Source of the DNA: Euclidia mi
Lineage: Eukaryota > Arthropoda > Insecta > Lepidoptera > Erebidae
Direction of reading: 5' to 3'
DNA length: 64,000 nucleotides
Assembly (NCBI GenBank): GCA_944739405.2
Contig: OX123200.2
Coordinates: forward strand, 5,286,761 to 5,350,760
Shown: one piece after another, positions 10,579 to 20,769 of the stretch
Layout of the letters: every line of letters starts with the position of its first letter
Numbering within the stretch: position 1 is the first letter of the stretch
The notes under the pieces: model-generated
Seen by the model: the letters and a program-made list of their open reading frames with translations, nothing else
What the model was told of the DNA's origin: nothing
Databases searched by the model: none
Translations under genes and position numbers: made by a program

Positions 10579-10680
10579 AAAAAGTCGCACGAGGTAGGCT
10601 CGTTCAAATGGAGTCACCAAGTGGCGTGCGACCTTGGCAACGGACAGTTCAATGTGAAACTGGACCTGGTGTTTGAATAA
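10579..10680 (+). CDS. Terminal coding exon of the host gene
   Basis: Preceded by TTTTGTTGCAG, it opens exactly in phase with the exon at 3375-3531 and encodes KKSHEVGSFKWSHQVACDLG followed by NGQFNVKLDLVFE and TAA (33 residues). Together the two exons give about 85 C-terminal residues. The alternating hydrophobic pattern (FNVKLDLVF) suggests a closing beta-strand. There is no signal or membrane segment in this part. AATAAA overlaps the stop codon. The protein family was not recognised. Confidence 0.75.
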   Translation, partial: KKSHEVGSFKWSHQVACDLGNGQFNVKLDLVFE

Positions 10681-10700
10681 ATTGTTTAATTGACATTAAA
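10676..10700 (+). promoter_or_regulatory. Polyadenylation signals
   Basis: AATAAA at 10676-10681 overlaps the stop codon; ATTAAA follows at 10695-10700. Either could end the host transcript with a very short 3' UTR. Confidence 0.45.
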
Positions 10701-10764
10701 TATTTATACCGATATGAGTTGTTTTATTTATGACTAGCTGAGAGCGGTTTAGCGGCTTGCAAGA

Positions 10765-10945
10765 CGGCGAAGGAAAAGATCAATTAAAACTTTGCATGTC
10801 TGACAGTTCTCTATAATGTTCTCGAAAGACATGTGAAGTCTGCTAACCCACACTTGGCCAGTGTGGTGGACTTATCCTTCTCAAAGAGAGCAGTACCCAA
10901 CAGAAGGACAGTTTTTATACAGAGCTGATGATGATCAGAACGGTG
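10765..10945 (+). repeat. SINE type E, 3' part only
   Basis: Shares TGCATGTCTGACAGTTCTC, GAAAGACATGTGAAGTCTGC and the GATGATGATCAG end with the full copies at 22452-22762 and 28685-28998. The tRNA head is absent. Confidence 0.65.
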
Positions 10946-11394
10946 CTTTTTATGCTACATCTATAAGGGGTGCTTCTATTACCGTATCAATTATTTGGGA
11001 ACGCCAGGCTTCAGGTAAAATTTCTGAATTATCTTTCATTTGGGGCCTAAAACAAATTTAAATACAGCTGCCCACCTTGTCTGTACGTCACTAACGCTCG
11101 TGGCTTGTCATCTGGAAACTATGAGCATTAGGGTAGGCACGGAGGCTTTTTGCTGAAGCGGAAGCCAATACTGTGGCGAAGAGCTTAACGGAGGTGGAAG
11201 AGGAGGTGAAATTGGTAATGACGGTTTGGGTATGGGCAAAGTAGGAAATCATGTTTGGATTGATGATTCGTGTTTTGATATCAACCTGTAAATAAAGGTT
11301 GCTCTATTTGGATGTGAGTCAGCTCATCTCAAACTATTTGTGAATGGCTGAATTAATGTTTTGTAGTTGCTGATTTCATCACGAATGAGTGGGC
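10946..11394. other. No recognised feature
   Basis: Contains only short frames; nothing recognisable as coding or repeat. Confidence 0.4.
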
Positions 11395-11690
11395 TCGATC
11401 AGGGAAGTAGTACCTTCAACTACCTTGTCACAGAAAATCCCCGTAAAATAACAGTATCTTTACTTTTACGTAGTGATGTGCCGAGTCGCTGTTTTGATAG
11501 ATCGAGTCGACTCGAGTTAGTTAATACGGTTTTCGAATCATGACTCTATTCCCTGATTCGAGACCAGTACTCGAATTCTTATTTATTTAAATTATTCGAA
11601 TATTGACTCGAGTCCAGTTGGACTCGAGTCTAGAAATTCGAGTCCAGAATTCGAGTCTGAAAATTCTAGCCCAGAACTAAAGTCCGATTT
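11395..11690. repeat. LINE fragment followed by a GACTCGAGTC-rich cryptic repeat
   Basis: 11395-11475 resembles the LINE 3' region at 5866-5940 (GGGAAGTAGTACCTTC). From 11476 to 11690 the palindromic words GACTCGAGTC, ATTCGAGTC and CTCGAATTC recur irregularly, with mixed spacing, as in a decayed short tandem repeat. Confidence 0.45.
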
Positions 11691-11696
11691 TATTTT

Positions 11697-11806
11697 ATTT
11701 ATAGACTCACGCCTGTATCCCTGAAGGGGTAGGCAGAAGTGTAATATTACACCCACATTTCGCCATGAATTTTTAGGTCCCACGTAATAGGTGGCGAGCC
11801 TATTGC
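11697..11806 (-). repeat. SINE tail fragment
   Basis: Reverse-strand copy of the shared tail and body (CACGCCTGTATCCCTGAAGG to GGCGAGCCTATTG) without any tRNA head. Confidence 0.75.
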
Positions 11807-12278
11807 GCGAGACCTATAGAGTCCGATGTTAGAACAAAAGGGAAAAATGAAAAGAAGTTAACTTCAAACAGCGTGTAGGTTAGGTTAAGCCTTATGACCA
11901 TAGAGATATTAAGAATAGAGTGGCAGAGTGGGGCCTATTCGTGTCCGCCGGTGGTAGAGAGAACGCAACAGTTGAGGCCCCCTGCATCTCTCTCTAACAA
12001 TACATGCACAACATCAACATTACGCAGTGGCGTGCTACCTGTAACTATTATTAGTTCATTAGTAATCAATAGTTTAAAAGATGTTTTATTGATACACGAA
12101 GATAGTTTGAAGTGACAAAAAAGTTTATATATTTTTAAACTATTGATTACTGATAAACTGATATAAATAATAGTGACAGTGTTGATGTTGTGCATGTACT
12201 GTTAGAGAGAGATGCAGAGGGCCTTTAACCTGTAGCGTTCTCTCTCGCACCGACGGACACGAACATAGAGACTTTTGA

Positions 12279-12501
12279 CTGCACGGTTGGCGTAGTGGTT
12301 TAAGCGGCCGCCTCACCATTTGACACTGCGCCGAAGTGTTGTGGGTTCGATCCCCACACGAGACAACACTTTGTGTGTTTCACAAATTGTTGTTTCGAGT
12401 CTGGGTGTTCATTGTGTCCGTTAGTTGTATGTTTGTAAAGTCCCCCGCGACACAGGATTTAGTCCTAATGCGGGAGTTGTCTTTAAAAAAAAAAAAAAAC
12501 G
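12279..12501 (+). repeat. SINE, head type D
   Basis: Head GACTGCACGGTTGGCGTAGT, B-box GGTTCGATCCCC, body GTTTCGAGTCTGGGTGTTCA, then CCGCGACACAGGATTTAGTC and a poly-A end. It interrupts the left terminus of copy Y. Confidence 0.8.
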
Positions 12502-12646
12502 AGATAAAGGATAGAGTGGCAGAACAGTACCTAACTCAATACTGTGTCGTGTCCGGCGGTGCGAGAGAGAACGCAACATTAAAGGCCCCCTGCATCTCTC
12601 TCTAACAATACATGCACAACATCAACATTACGCAGTGGCGAAAACT

Positions 12647-13020
12647 CATCATCATCCTCTTAGCGTTATCCCAGTTTCAATCTGGGGTCCGCTTTCTAGT
12701 CTAACCGGATTTGGCTGAATATTAGCTTTTCCACGGAGCGACTGCCTGTCTGACCTCCGCAACCCGAAGGGATAGCGATATTCCTTGGTTTAGACTAGTG
12801 TCAGTTTATTAGAAGGTTCTGACGCCCTGTAACGATTGTCAAAGATCTTCATGACAACCGGGACCGACGGCTTAACGTGCTCTCCGAGGCACGGGACAAG
12901 CGATAATTAACAATTCAATACGCACATAACTCCGAAAAGTCATTGGTGCGCGCCGTGGATTCGAACCCGATACCCTCTGCATGGCAGTCTGTTGGTATCT
13001 CCACTAGGCTATCGCTGCCT
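12647..13020 (-). repeat. SINE, type E head with alternative tail, exact target duplication
   Basis: Flanked by AGTGGCGAAAACT at 12634-12646 and 13021-13033, a clean 13-bp target duplication. On the minus strand the head reads CAGCGATAGCCTAGTGGAGA with B-box GGTTCGAATCC, but the 3' half (AATCCGGTTAGACTAG, GATAACGCTAAGAGGATGAT) differs from the standard type E tail at 22452 and 28685. Confidence 0.85.
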
Positions 13021-13256
13021 AGTGGCGAAAACTATTGATTACTAATAAACTGATTTAAATAATAGTTACAGGTAGCACGCCACTGCGTAATGTTGATGTT
13101 GTGCATGTATTGTTAGAGAGAGATGCAGGGGGGCTTTAATGTTGCGTTCTCTCTCCCACCGGCGGACACGAATAGGCCCCACTCTGCCACTCTATTCTTA
13201 ATATCTCTATGGACACGACACATTATTGAGTTAGATACTGTTCTGCCACTCTATCC

Positions 13257-14016
13257 TTTGTGACGTCAATCCTTGACGCATCACTCGGCCCGGTCGACCC
13301 CGCCGCCCACGGGAATATTATAGGTAGGGTTTTGTTGAGAATCCGCTGCCGGTGAGTCTTTTTATTTTTATTTTTGTGTATGTGTGAATTCGTTCCATAA
13401 GTCAGCCAAAGCAGATTATTAGCAATAATTACCAGTAGCACTTAATTACCTTAGTGGCATTTAAAAAAGCTAATCGCGAAGTACGATCAACGAAGGTGAC
13501 CTTAGCACGTCGTTAGTGGACGTGAGGTCATAAATCGCAATACAAAGAATGCAATCAAGGAATGTGACCACAGCGCGTCATTTAGTTGACACGTGGTCGC
13601 AAGCAAAACGATTATAACTTGTTACATATGCGGTTGATACAAAATTAATTATCACACGCGGCAACAGAAAAAGTTATAATATAAAAATGCTTACCATGCG
13701 TAGTAAGACAAAATTTGTCTGTTGTGACCGGCTCAACACGCCCGACCTTCCGAGCACAACAAAACAAAAAGAGAAAATGTCTATTGTGGCCGGCATAATA
13801 CCACCGACTTCCCGTCCACAATAAAACAAGCAAAAAGAAACAATAAATGCCACTAAAATAATTACACACTGCTTTGGAACGATTTCACATATACACAAAA
13901 AATAAAAATAAAGACTCACCGGCAGCGGATTCTCAACAAAACCCTACCTATAATATCCCCGTGGGCGGCGGGGTCGACCGGGCCGAGTGATGCGTCAAGG
14001 ATTGACGTCACACAGC
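13257..14016. mobile_element. Inverted-repeat element with arms of about 120 bp
   Basis: The left arm (13257-13379) and right arm (13893-14016) are near-exact reverse complements. Outer end TGTGACGTCAATCCTTGACG, then a GC-rich stretch with GGTCGACCCCGCCGCCC. The central 510 bp contain two imperfect copies of a unit with GTGACC...CGT...GACGTGAGGTC (13492-13610) and no transposase. A related fragment with CGGCAGCGGGATTCTCAACA lies at 14070. Confidence 0.7.
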
Positions 14017-14777
14017 CTTTTTTCTGGCGGCTGCGAGACGAGTTAAGTTAACCAACTCTCCTGGAGGAACCGGCAGCGGGATTCTCAACATCAACCCCTC
14101 CCATCGCCGAATCACGCGACCCTGTGTAATTTTTTTTTAATTCCTAATTTTTTCGCTTGCTAAATGATGTCTAAAATTAATTGAGAATTAAATCAATTTT
14201 TATTGTAACATTTAACCACGTTTCTCATTTAAACACACCCTAGTAGGGATAACGTAACAGTGGACACCCCAAAGGTCCTTTTTACGTTACACCTTTATAT
14301 CTCTATGCTTATGACACAACAATAATAAATGTAGGGGGTAGTTGAAGAATTGTCAATCTGAGTCGAGTAAATAATAGGATGAGATTATTTAGGTGCTTAA
14401 CAAATTAGTTGTGTTTTTGAAATCTTGAAATACCTACGGAGTCACAGTTTTTGCACTTTATTTTACCGCCGTCCACTTTAACAAAACACTTCCATACACC
14501 TGAGGTTTTTTCGGCGCCATTCAAAAATAAAGTTACCTAATTACAATCTAGTCACTTCACTTCCGGTATTAATAAACAATTAAATAAATTAGCTCAGTAG
14601 AAGTCAGTACTCACAATAACTGCTAACTGACACAAAATAAAGAAATCAAAACAAAAAGATATTCTCCATGCTTATGTCAAATATACATACCTATACCTCT
14701 AGTAGCAAAATCCATCGATAGATGAGTATGAAAACGGGCGTAGGTAAGTAGGTATGGATTCCTTACGCACCACTTAA
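14017..14777. other. Mostly unassigned sequence
   Basis: 14060-14130 partly resembles the arms of the preceding element. 14300-14322 contains TATATCTCTATG, which looks like a lone terminus of the CATAGAGATA family. The rest is AT-rich without features. Confidence 0.4.
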
Positions 14778-15146
14778 CCCGGCGTGAATGAACCTATTTT
14801 CAATCATATCATCAATGAATCAGGGTGAATTTTACCCTGTTTGAAATATCGTTGTATTTAATTTTGAACAGATTTTTGTTATATTTTTGAGTGATAACCT
14901 AATAGTGAATCATATGAGGAGTAAAATAAATGAAACAACTTATGTAATATTCAATTAATTAATTTATTTATTAAACTTTAGAAAATTATCAAAAAACTCG
15001 AACAGAAAAGAACATGTAGTTTTCGTTACGCTAAAAAAATGTGAAAAAACATTTTTTCTGAAATAACATGATTTTTATGTTAATAAGGAGGATATAAATA
15101 AACAAAAAAAATAAGAGAAACCACCGTAGGCTAGCTAGCAAAAAAA

Positions 15147-15817
15147 TTAGTTTGAGTCATGTGAATATGTTGCACAATTTTTACAAATTGTCTTAGCATG
15201 TTTCATGCAAATGAACTTATTGCACTTGCAGCAAGTACGTTTGGTCTTCCTATCTTTTGTATGGGCACAACCTTGACATCTTCTAGTAATACCTGCTATT
15301 TTAGGTGGCGAAGCAGGGGATGGCTCAACCAAAGAATCACTTATTCGCTTGTGTAGACTAGTATGCAGACCAGTAGCATTTCTTCGTGTGCGAAAATGAT
15401 TTTCGTCCAATTTCAATCCCAAAGCCCGAAGAAACTCTCGTCGTTTTAGCAGCGTCGGTGAGCATTTTTCTTTTTTTATTATATAGCTATTTATACCTGC
15501 CATATTCAGTATAGAATAGAAAAAAGTGAGAGGCCAGCGTTTGCTGTTTCGCGATACATCGTGGTTGGCACATAATTCATCGACTACATCAATCCCTCCC
15601 TTCGTTCTGTTGTAAAAAGTTATCATGTTAGGTTTTCTTTTATCACCTGTCATAACGTCAATGCTATTATCATGGTGCATAGTTGAAATTCCTCTTCTAT
15701 GTCGCTTTCGTTACTACGCTGGCTGATTAACTCCTCTTCGTCAATGTTCGACCCTGATGGACAGCTTTCATCCGAAGAATATTCCTCCAAAAGCTCCCTT
15801 ATCCGTTCGTTATCCAT
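15147..15817 (-). pseudogene. piggyBac transposase with internal deletion
   Basis: The N-terminus starts at 15817 with MDNERIRELLEEYSSDES, an acidic leader of the usual kind. After about 40 residues it jumps, with a frame change near 15680, into the C-terminal third: NRTKGGIDVVDEL, which contains the last catalytic Asp region of piggyBac, then KRWPLTFFYSILNMAGINSY, and the cysteine-rich zinc-binding tail CQGCAHTKDRKTKRTCCKC...CMKH...CKNC. The middle, with the first two catalytic Asp residues, is missing. The element is therefore non-autonomous but retains a domain that binds terminal repeats in this family. It could also have arisen by aberrant gap repair. Confidence 0.88.
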
Positions 15818-15939
15818 ACATTTAATAAAAGTATACAATTAAAGTGCCAGATTATTGTAATGTATCCAAAATCGAAAAATAATCAGGAGAAGCCGTAAGG
15901 ACACTGATAAAACATTTTGAAACGTGAACTATGAACCCG

Positions 15940-16260
15940 GGTATATAACGCCCGCGCGCACTTTGAACTCACCTGTCACCGACAACGTCGCACGTGGCAC
16001 TGATTTGCATAAACGAATCGATGCACTAATTCCTAGAATCCAGCTACTGAGGCGGAGAGGGCGAGGTAGTGCGAACTAAGTACTCTTTCAGAGTGGAGGC
16101 TGGCGCGGGTGCTAGCGCGGGCGCGTGTAATTCAAATGTATGCAGTCGCCCTTTGCGTTCACAGTACGCGCGCGAGTCGCGCGTCTTCATGTGGCGGGCG
16201 CGCGCGCGGCTGGCGCGGGTGTTTCTAATGGCTCAGTTCAGAGTGATATAGCGTCTGTTA
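15940..16260. promoter_or_regulatory. CpG-rich promoter-like stretch inside the piggyBac
   Basis: Contains GGGTATATAACG near 15940 (a TATA-like box usable on either strand) and runs of GCGCGGG, GTCGCGCG and GGCGCGCGCGCGG up to 16230. It lies between the minus-strand transposase remnant and the plus-strand MADF-like frame. Such CpG density is absent from the flanking DNA. Confidence 0.4.
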
Positions 16261-16318
16261 GGTGACTACGCGTGTGGTTCTAAGCCATTTTGATTTACCC
16301 GCCAAAGCGTCGTCAATC

Positions 16319-16456
16319 ATGGACATCAATACTGAAGAATTTATATCTGCAGTACAACATCGCACAGCTATTTGGCAAAGTAAACATCTGCAACATTTAA
16401 ATATGGCAGCCATAAACAAATTATGGGAAGAAATAAAACAATTGTTTCGTCCGTAA
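16319..16456 (+). CDS. MADF-domain-like first exon carried inside the piggyBac
   Basis: A 45-residue frame starts MDINTEEFISAVQHRTAIW, continues QSKHLQHLNMAAINKLWEEI and stops after KQLFRP. MADF domains (Myb/SANT-like DNA binding, common in insect transcription factors and in PIF/Harbinger second proteins) begin with this order: F/L-I-x-x-V, a W about ten residues on, and a W-E-E-I helix. Only the first half of a MADF is present. The frame ends at CGTCC followed by GTAAAT, which could be a splice donor, so this may be a captured 5' exon. In-frame codons extend upstream to an ATG at 16262. There is no downstream MADF half within the element. Whether it is expressed is unknown. Confidence 0.5.
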   Translation: MDINTEEFISAVQHRTAIWQSKHLQHLNMAAINKLWEEIKQLFRP

Positions 16457-16813
16457 ATCAGCGTATAATACGTAAAATTCTCCAAACCTTTCTCTTCCTT
16501 TATTTAAATCATGTGTGCCATACTTCATATATAGCAATTTCCATTTTAAGTATGAATTTTCCATTAATAAAAACAAATCTTCATCCATGTCTTTTCAATA
16601 AATACGTAGCAGCTCAAAGTTTGAGAACGACCAAACACTTGTGCAATGACGCTCGAAGCTCGCTCGGCACTGTGAATATGCAGACGCCAAGACTCGAGCT
16701 TCCGCGCCCGCGCCTTCACCCGCTAGTGCAGTCTGATTGAGCACTAAGACTTGTACGCATAATTTTACACACTAGAGGGTCTCAAAAACCCTGGTTCATT
16801 TACGCCGGGTTAA

Positions 16814-17904
16814 AACCGAAGAATCTGGTTAGCTGAGCGTAATGTAGTTCGTAGAGTGCACTAACGAAAGTGCGAAAAAGTGCTATGAGAATTATGAGAA
16901 ACGAAACTAAGGTCCACTTGCACAACAATACTTAAAAATATACTTCACTTTATCTTCAGGAAATACTAATACATAAGTTGTTTTGCTACAGAGGTGTGCG
17001 ATTGGCACCATTAGATAAAATAAACTTATAATTATCACGTAAGCGATTAAGGGCGATTTATTGTGAGAACATCACGCTGTAACTTTTTTATGGAACAGTT
17101 AACATTGCATTTTATCGCTCGGAAACCTGCAGCACCCGTTGACAAGCCTAAGAAATAAGATTTTTATTTGTTCAATCCCCGTTCACACGAGTAGGACGTG
17201 TGTAAATTTTAAATTCTTAGATTTTATGGGTGCTTCGAATTAAGTACCTACCTACAAGCGATGAACGGGATTACCGAGTAAGGTCAGCAAGAGGTTTAAT
17301 TGCTTTTAGACACCGTGGTTTGATAAATAATTGCTAATACAGCTTGCTGTGAAACTACCATTATCGTATTCGACCATAGTTATTATGTTTTTAAGATTGT
17401 GTGTTCTCTCGCTAAGTGTGAGTTGTTGGAGTGGTTTATGCTGTTAAGTATCTTGTTTATGGCAGCTTATCCAAGAATGTATAGGTACCTATTTGTTATC
17501 TATGATTATGTACTGGTATTGTGCATTGTCTTAGTTAATGTACGTATATGTGTTAGTAGTTAATTATGTAGGTACCTATATGAAGACTAAGTTAAGACCA
17601 GACTGCATTCCTACATTTATTTTAAAAAGAGTCATAAAGTTTTCATTAATTGCGTTAATTCGACACTATCTGTTTTAACTAGATCACCAACACGGCTAAC
17701 TAATGTAATTTAAAGTTAATTTGTAAAAGAACCTGATTCCCACATTTATTCTACCTATTTCAAATGTACTGAACAATAAGAACATTTATTAGGTCTCAAA
17801 GTTATGGTCTAGTATTATAGATACGGCAACATAAGATCAATCTCACGGCCTGTTCTTGAAATAATAATTGCCAACATTGCGCGGAGCCCTAAGGGCTGTG
17901 TCGC
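16814..17904. other. No recognised feature
   Basis: AT-rich sequence with short frames only. Confidence 0.4.
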
Positions 17905-18125
17905 AACATACTTCTGCAGTAATTTCAGATAAACAAGTTGCATCCTTGGAACCAGGGATCCGCTTATTAGGCTAAGCAGATTTGACAGAATATAGCTTTT
18001 CCAGAGGGTAATCGCCGTTGACCACCGTGACCCAAAGGGATAGACACTGGACCAGTGAACATTGACAATTTCAAACTCACTTCGAAAAGTCATTCTTGCG
18101 ATAGGTTTGAATCTGATATCCTCAG
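17905..18125 (-). repeat. Decayed SINE, type E head with alternative tail
   Basis: Shares GGCTAAGCAGATTTGACAGAATA, shortened here, and TTCAAACTCACTTCGAAAAGTC-like sequence with the copy at 12647-13020, with many changes. Orientation follows that copy. Confidence 0.5.
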
Positions 18126-18171
18126 TATGACGTCAAAATGTTATAAAAATAACGTTTATTTTAAACGTCAA

Positions 18172-18260
18172 AGTTAATAGTGGTTGAAGCGGTCGCTTCG
18201 CCTCTTGTACTGCGGGTTCGATCCCACACGTTAGAAGTACGAGAATATTTGCGAGACAAC
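18172..18260 (+). repeat. SINE head fragment, D-like
   Basis: TAGTGGTTGAAGCGGTCGCT and GCGGGTTCGATCCCACACG resemble the head of the type D SINEs; the body is absent. Confidence 0.45.
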
Positions 18261-18284
18261 TGTTTTTTTACCCGACTGCGCGAC

Positions 18285-18430
18285 GCAAAGGAGGGTAATG
18301 TGTTTATCAGTCTATGTATGTATGTATGTATGTATGTATGTATGTATGTTTGTTTCTATGTGGCGTTCTAGAGACCAAATGCGTAGGCCGATTTTGATGA
18401 TTCTTACGTCAATCGATTCGTCTTAACCTT
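18285..18430 (+). repeat. Interspersed repeat with a (TATG)n microsatellite
   Basis: CGACGCAAAGGAGGGTAATG is followed by about nine TATG units (18313-18350), then GCGTTCTAGAGACCAAATGC. It looks like one end of an interspersed repeat; the following 350 bases to 18783 show nothing recognisable. Confidence 0.5.
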
Positions 18431-18783
18431 GCGAGTGTCACTAAAGACATGACAGTAATCAAAATTCACCACAGCGACAGCCAGACGCCATATTGTCAAA
18501 ATGAAAAAAATTAAAGTCGATGAACTATGTCAAGTGGGGTGTCGTTGAATAGGTATTTTAAAATCATCTTTAGGTTCCTTTTATCATTTTTCATTTTAAA
18601 TAATAGATTAGGATATATAACGATTTAAAGATGTTTAACAAAACAAAAATTCTCGCTAATTTTCATACTTATTGATTTAAGTTTTTATTTCAAATATAAA
18701 CGATATACAAACACTCGATTGCGGAATTTGCCATCTTATAACGAAGTCAATGAATCGTAACTAAAAAGTATAAAATAAAAAAA

Positions 18784-19062
18784 TAATTAAAAGAAAAACA
18801 AAAAACCCGACTGCATAAAAACTAATTTTAAAAAATACGTGAAAATATTAACTTAAATAAAAACTTCAATATAAAGGCCCATTCAAATTTTACCAATCAA
18901 ATCTTCCCAAGGGGCCCGGACTGTGAGTCGTTCTGTTCTGCATATTACTTATAAACTTCTGGGCTTGTTTCTTTCTTTTTAGTTTTTATTTAAGTTAATA
19001 TTTTCACGTATTTTTTAAAATTAGTTTTTATGCAGTCGGGTTTTTTGTTTTTCTTTTAATTA
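18784..19062. repeat. Perfect 82-bp inverted repeat around a 115-bp centre
   Basis: 18784-18865 and 18981-19062 are exact reverse complements, including the word AAAAAACCCGACTGCAT. The identity implies recent formation or conversion between the arms. No TIR-type ends or target duplication were identified. Confidence 0.9.
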
Positions 19063-19688
19063 TTGAGCCCTGAATTGAAAATACTTAGTACCTACAAGTA
19101 TTCAATTCTGGAATGAAATGAGCGAGAGAGTTTGAAATCTTCATCATCGCATTCCTAAACGGATAACATCGCTCAACGAAATCGTAACAAATAAAAAAAA
19201 ACTTTCTAAGTAACCGGATAAAACAACCGCAACTACAACAACAACCTAATCATTTAAAGGTTTTTAACCTTTTAATGATAATTAATTCAAATTAAGGACC
19301 TAGACAAATTTGAAGAAGTTGGCTTAACCCTGGCCTATAATATGACTTATTTTTCAAATTTAAGTTAGTCATCTGCTTCAGCATAATAATTGGCGGTAAA
19401 ATATCAATTGCTTGCTATGTCCAGACGCCTGACAGCCCTGGTTGCACATAAAGCGAATATTATCTGACCTTGGTAACCCATTAGGCCATTAGGTCTTAAG
19501 AACTACTATTAATTTTATTGCCTGTATCTAACATTACTGTACGGGCTAACTTACCACTCCGTTATTTAGCTGCATACATCTAAAGAATGTGCTATATACG
19601 CTCATTTAAAAGCGATTTAATCTGTTTTCTCGTACCTACTTATTTAGAAGCCATTTGTGGTGCTAAAGTGGCTAGTTTAGTGGTCCGT
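19063..19688. other. No recognised feature
   Basis: AT-rich intergenic sequence. Confidence 0.4.
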
Positions 19689-19920
19689 GTGGTGACGGAT
19701 TAAGAATACGGAATGTCACTACCCCATATATCATCCCAAGGGTGTCGTAAGAGCCGGCAGAGGCAGCATATTATGCAGAGAACAGCACTGTAAGAGAGGG
19801 AAAACTTGATACAAACCCTATACCAACCCGTTTGGCCAGCGTGGTATAGTAGGCCAATTCCTCCTTTCAAAGGAGAGGCCTAGTCCAGCAGTGGACTGTT
19901 AAAGGCTGATGATCATCAAG
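19689..19920 (+). repeat. Interspersed repeat G, GATGAT-ended
   Basis: Starts GTGTGGTGACGGATTAAGAA and ends CCAGCAGTGGACTGTTAAAG then GCTGATGAT. Other copies: 36137-36361, 58988-59218 (plus) and 40262-40540 (minus). The tail is like that of LINE-mobilised elements of moths. Confidence 0.7.
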
Positions 19921-20235
19921 GTGAGATGATATATTTTTGAGAGCATGTTAAGTCTTCGATCCTGGTTATCATAAAGATCTTAGAGATTCTTTACGGGGAG
20001 TACCGTTCATTATATTGGCACTATTTTTTCCATGCATAAGCTGATATTTTATCAAATCTGGTTAGACTAGAAAACAGATCTTGGACTCCTAGGTGAAAAT
20101 CTTGGGTGCAATCGGGAGCCAAGATTCTCTATCAAAACAAAAAATAGCCTATCTTCGCGCCTTTACTTCCATGCTCTCATATGCAGGTATTACTGAAGCT
20201 ATGCTCGAGGCAATACTTTGCGGAAGCTGCAAATT

Positions 20236-20352
20236 GATGTTTCGGATCTGGTTGTTATTTCTGTCTTTTGATTGGATGTTTCAATTGTTTGTTAAGTCCC
20301 CGTGACACAGGATTTATTCCTAGTGTGGGAGAAGCCCTGAAAAATATATTTT
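20236..20352 (+). repeat. SINE type D, tail only
   Basis: Decayed copy of the type D 3' part: GTTAAGTCCCCGTGACACAG then GATTTATTCC; the tRNA head is missing. Confidence 0.55.
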
Positions 20353-20769
20353 AAAGGTGTTCTTTACGACGGTTTACGAAAATGATGTGCCATGCATAGT
20401 GAAAGGTACATTAACTCAAGTACCTACTTAACTATAAGTCTATTCTATAAAAAAGCTTTCTGATCTAGCACCAAAATCGAGGTCGATTCCTCGGTGTTTA
20501 CGCGTTTACGGTTTTATACCATTAAACTTAGTGCCTTACAACATCATTTTATATGTCGTAAAACGTATTATTAGTAATGTTCTTATTCTAATCACGTACG
20601 TAGGATGGTGTAGGTGGGCTGTGCGGGTTTATTATGGACCTCCGAGGTATCTCCTTGGTGCTTTTGCCGATCGCACAAGATGAGACCACCAGCATACAAT
20701 ACATAAACCTAAGTATGAGAAACATAAGTTATAGTATATTTGCAAATTTTGCAATGTGTCGAAATTGGA
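20353..20769. other. No recognised feature
   Basis: AT-rich; short frames only. Confidence 0.4.

Larger units (their letters stand above)
12269..13212. mobile_element. Fold-back MITE, inner copy Y, inserted in copy X
   Basis: Begins CATAGAGA and ends TATCTCTATG, the same termini as X in opposite orientation. Its flanks repeat GACACGA: 12261-12267, plus one extra A, on the left and 13213-13219 on the right, consistent with a 7-bp target duplication. It contains a type D SINE close to its left end and a type E-variant SINE in its loop. Confidence 0.75.
11899..13256. mobile_element. Fold-back MITE, outer copy X, split by copy Y
   Basis: Left end CATAGAGATATTAAGAATAG at 11899. The arms fold back on each other (11899-12070 against 12130-12268) around a short AT-rich loop. 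The right arm stops at 12268 after GGACACGAA and resumes at 13213 with GACACGACACATTATTGAGT and a CTGCCACTCTATCCTTT end. Between them lies copy Y. The two ends of the family differ: one carries GTGGGGCCTATT, the other AACAGTACCTAACTC. X loses its last bases where the next inverted-repeat element begins at 13257. Confidence 0.75.
14778..16809 (-). mobile_element. piggyBac deletion derivative with exact TTAA borders
   Basis: Flanked by TTAA at 14774-14777 and 16810-16813. Terminal inverted repeats CCCGGCGTGAATGAACC (left) and CCCGGCGTAAATGAACC (right arm, reverse strand) differ at one base. Each end has an inner CAGGGT/ACCCTG-type hairpin. The 2032-bp element keeps the N- and C-terminal parts of a piggyBac transposase on the minus strand and carries extra sequence with a MADF-like frame on the plus strand. 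Confidence 0.92.

Noticed and set aside
13645..13919. Hydrophobic frames suggesting a small membrane protein
   Set aside because: They lie in the centre of an inverted-repeat element, overlap each other in two frames and show no conserved pattern.
16069..16251. 60-codon Arg/Ala-rich frame in the piggyBac
   Set aside because: Results from CpG-rich DNA; no protein-like features.
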